Positions 5,641 to 6,760 of a DNA stretch of 6,760 nt are shown here, one piece after another (position 1 is the first letter of the stretch; each line of letters opens with the position of its first letter). A program made the translations under genes and the position numbers. Source of the stretch: an uncultured Burkholderiales bacterium (GTDB taxonomy: Bacteria > Pseudomonadota > Gammaproteobacteria > Burkholderiales > Burkholderiaceae); the NCBI GenBank assembly GCA_903845315.1, contig CAIMWY010000098.1, positions 1 through 6,760 on the forward strand, written 5' to 3'. The notes below the pieces were generated by a model, which saw only the letters and a list, made by a program, of their open reading frames with translations, ran no database searches and was not told the origin of the DNA.

Positions 5641-5645
5641 GCCAT
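5628..5645 (+). promoter_or_regulatory. Pho-box-like direct repeat upstream of phnC
   Basis: TTGTCAA, a four-base spacer CAAT, and CTGCCAT match the PhoB half-site CTGTCAT at 5 of 7 and 6 of 7 positions, with the correct 11-bp period. In PhoB promoters the box replaces the -35, and the -10 follows about ten bases later. Here TAAGCT at 5656-5661 is at that distance, though it keeps only three of six -10 bases. The box overlaps the GntR-type palindrome, so repressor and PhoB binding would compete. Phosphate-starvation control of phnCD is expected biologically. Confidence 0.5.
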
Positions 5646-5696
5646 ATTTGAACTTTAAGCTGAGCTCATTGCAATTAGATGACAGTGTAAAAAGTG

Positions 5697-6506
5697 ATGT
5701 CCTATGCGTTAGTCACCCGCGAACTCAGCAAGACTTTTGCCAATTGTCAGGCCCTAGACAAGGTATCGCTGCAAATTCGTGATGGCGAGATGGTGGCCTT
5801 GCTTGGCGCCTCAGGCTCCGGAAAATCTACCTTGTTGCGCCATCTGCCAGGATTTTTAACATCTGACAGCGGTGAGATTGATGTGTTGGGCCAGACAGTT
5901 CAAGCCGGTGGCAAGCTTATGCCTGACTTTCGACAGGTTCGCAGTCGCGTTGGCTTTGTGTTTCAGCAGTTCAACCTGGTCAATCGCCTGCCTGTCATCA
6001 CCAACGTATTGATCGGGCAGCTGTACCAAACGCCATGGTGGCGTAGTTTGTTCATGCGCTTCAGCGTGGAACAACGCCAAAAAGCCTTAGAGGCCTTGGC
6101 ATCAGTCGGCATTGAACAAACAGCTTGGCAACGGGCCTCCACACTCTCAGGCGGACAGCAACAGCGCGCTGCGCTGGCACGCTGCTTGGTGCAAGGTGCT
6201 CGGCTGATCTTGGCGGATGAGCCCATCGCATCGCTGGACCCAGAGTCTTCGCGCAAGGTGATGGAGTTGCTCAAAAAAATGAATCAAGAGCACCAGTGCA
6301 CGGTGCTGGTTTCGTTGCACCAGGTGGAGTTTGCCGTGCGCTATTGCCCACGCACGATTGCACTCAATTCTGGCCGTGTGGTGTACGACGGTCCTTCCTC
6401 TGCATTGACACCACAGCTGCTCGCCGAGCTGTATGGGAGCAGCGCACAGGAGCTCTTTACCTCTCACGGTTCAAAAGAACCATTTCCTGAAACAGCCACC
6501 GTTTGA
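5697..6506 (+). CDS. phnC: Phosphonate ABC transporter ATP-binding protein PhnC
   Basis: A 269-residue ABC ATPase that powers phosphonate import with PhnD and PhnE at the inner membrane. Walker [10 protein letters not shown] is at 37-45 (K43), the Q-loop at Q90, the signature LSGGQQQR at 150-157, Walker B LILADEP at 170-176 (D174, E175), the D-loop SLDP at 179-182 and the switch His at H208. PhnC-specific stretches are present: [10 protein letters not shown], an NVLIG helix, a TPWWRS insert like the TPFWRT of E. coli PhnC, and [12 protein letters not shown]. The ATG at 5697 gives the same distance to the first TF motif as in E. coli PhnC. A GTG one codon earlier (5694) is equally possible. 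No Shine-Dalgarno sequence precedes either, which is odd next to the good one of phnD. phnD follows 36 bases later, so they form one operon. Confidence 0.92.
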   Translation: MSYALVTRELSKTFANCQALDKVSLQIRDGEMVALLGASGSGKSTLLRHLPGFLTSDSGEIDVLGQTVQAGGKLMPDFRQVRSRVGFVFQQFNLVNRLPVITNVLIGQLYQTPWWRSLFMRFSVEQRQKALEALASVGIEQTAWQRASTLSGGQQQRAALARCLVQGARLILADEPIASLDPESSRKVMELLKKMNQEHQCTVLVSLHQVEFAVRYCPRTIALNSGRVVYDGPSSALTPQLLAELYGSSAQELFTSHGSKEPFPETATV

Positions 6507-6542
6507 CTCACTTATTTACCCTTCACTTTCAAAGGAATTGAC

Positions 6543-6760
6543 ATGATCAAAAACATGAAGACCCTGCTCACAGCCTTGGCGCTTGGCGTTGCAAGCATTG
6601 CTTCAGCTGCCGACGTTAAAGAGCTTAACTTTGGCATCATTGCAACCGAAAAGGCAGGTGCACTCAAGCAAATGTGGGAGCCATTTTTAGAAGACATGAC
6701 CAAGTCCGTGGGCGTTAAAGTCAATGGCTTTTATGCCACCGACTACGCCGGCATCATCGA
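6543..6760 (+). CDS. phnD: Phosphonate-binding periplasmic protein PhnD, N-terminal part (cut by window edge)
   Basis: The first 72 codons of an open frame that runs off the right edge. A Sec signal peptide is clear: a basic start (MIKNMKT), a hydrophobic core, and a cleavage site after ASA at residue 22. The mature part begins with a LNFGIIATE strand, followed by a helix with W-P-F-L-D-M and then GVKVNGFYATDYAGII. These closely follow the E. coli PhnD N-terminus (LNFGIISTE, then GVKVNAFFAPDYAGII), which captures 2-aminoethylphosphonate and other phosphonates for PhnCE. The tyrosine in DYAGII is in a ligand-contact region of PhnD. AAGGA at 6532-6536, six bases before ATG, fixes the start. phnE is expected beyond the window. 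Confidence 0.93.
   Translation, partial: MIKNMKTLLTALALGVASIASAADVKELNFGIIATEKAGALKQMWEPFLEDMTKSVGVKVNGFYATDYAGII

Noticed and set aside
5628..5658. Conventional sigma-70 promoter for phnC using TTGTCA as -35.
   Set aside because: No acceptable -10 lies 16-18 bases downstream (the hexamers are GAACTT, AACTTT and ACTTTA). A Pho-box-type activated promoter fits the spacing better.

Overview
This window looks like a phosphorus-scavenging region from a betaproteobacterium, most likely Burkholderiales and possibly a Comamonadaceae-type freshwater or soil organism. That guess rests on the gene set: a GntR regulator, phosphonoacetaldehyde dehydrogenase and DMT permease beside phnCD resemble loci I recall from Polaromonas, Burkholderia and Ralstonia. 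Base composition is moderate, with AT-rich intergenic gaps. No RNA genes, insertion sequences, CRISPR arrays or phage genes were seen.

Left block (1-1062, + strand): the C-terminal end of a probable ABC solute-binding protein, an intrinsic terminator in the 61-base gap, then a complete GpdQ-type phosphodiesterase with every metal ligand conserved. Together they suggest uptake and cleavage of a phosphodiester such as a glycerophosphodiester.

Middle block (1085-1732, - strand): two small uncharacterised genes separated by an AT-rich gap. One encodes an 82-residue helical protein with its own promoter candidate and terminator. The other encodes a roughly 68-residue protein with two CxxC pairs, probably a zinc ribbon.

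Right block (1768-6760): a divergent phosphonate locus. Reading leftward from about 5600 is a tight operon: FCD-type GntR regulator (PhnR-like), phosphonoacetaldehyde dehydrogenase (PhnY-like), EamA/DMT permease and a DUF4743-type Nudix hydrolase. The first two junctions are ATGA and TGATG overlaps, and the third is a 5-base gap. Reading rightward are phnC (ATPase) and the start of phnD (phosphonate-binding lipid-free periplasmic protein), which the window edge cuts. phnE, the transaminase (phnW) and the C-P cleaving enzyme (phnA or phnX) are not in the window.

The most informative non-coding signal is in the 116-base divergent gap (5578-5693). A perfect palindrome of the FadR/FCD operator type (5625-5640) contains an exact TTGACA -35 for the leftward operon. 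It also overlaps a Pho-box-like direct repeat (5628-5645) oriented toward phnC. The reading proposed here is that phosphate starvation (PhoB) and a phosphonate-derived ligand (GntR repressor) are integrated at one site. The biochemistry is known; the promising parts are this compound control site, the Nudix enzyme carried in the phosphonate operon, and the two small unknown proteins.
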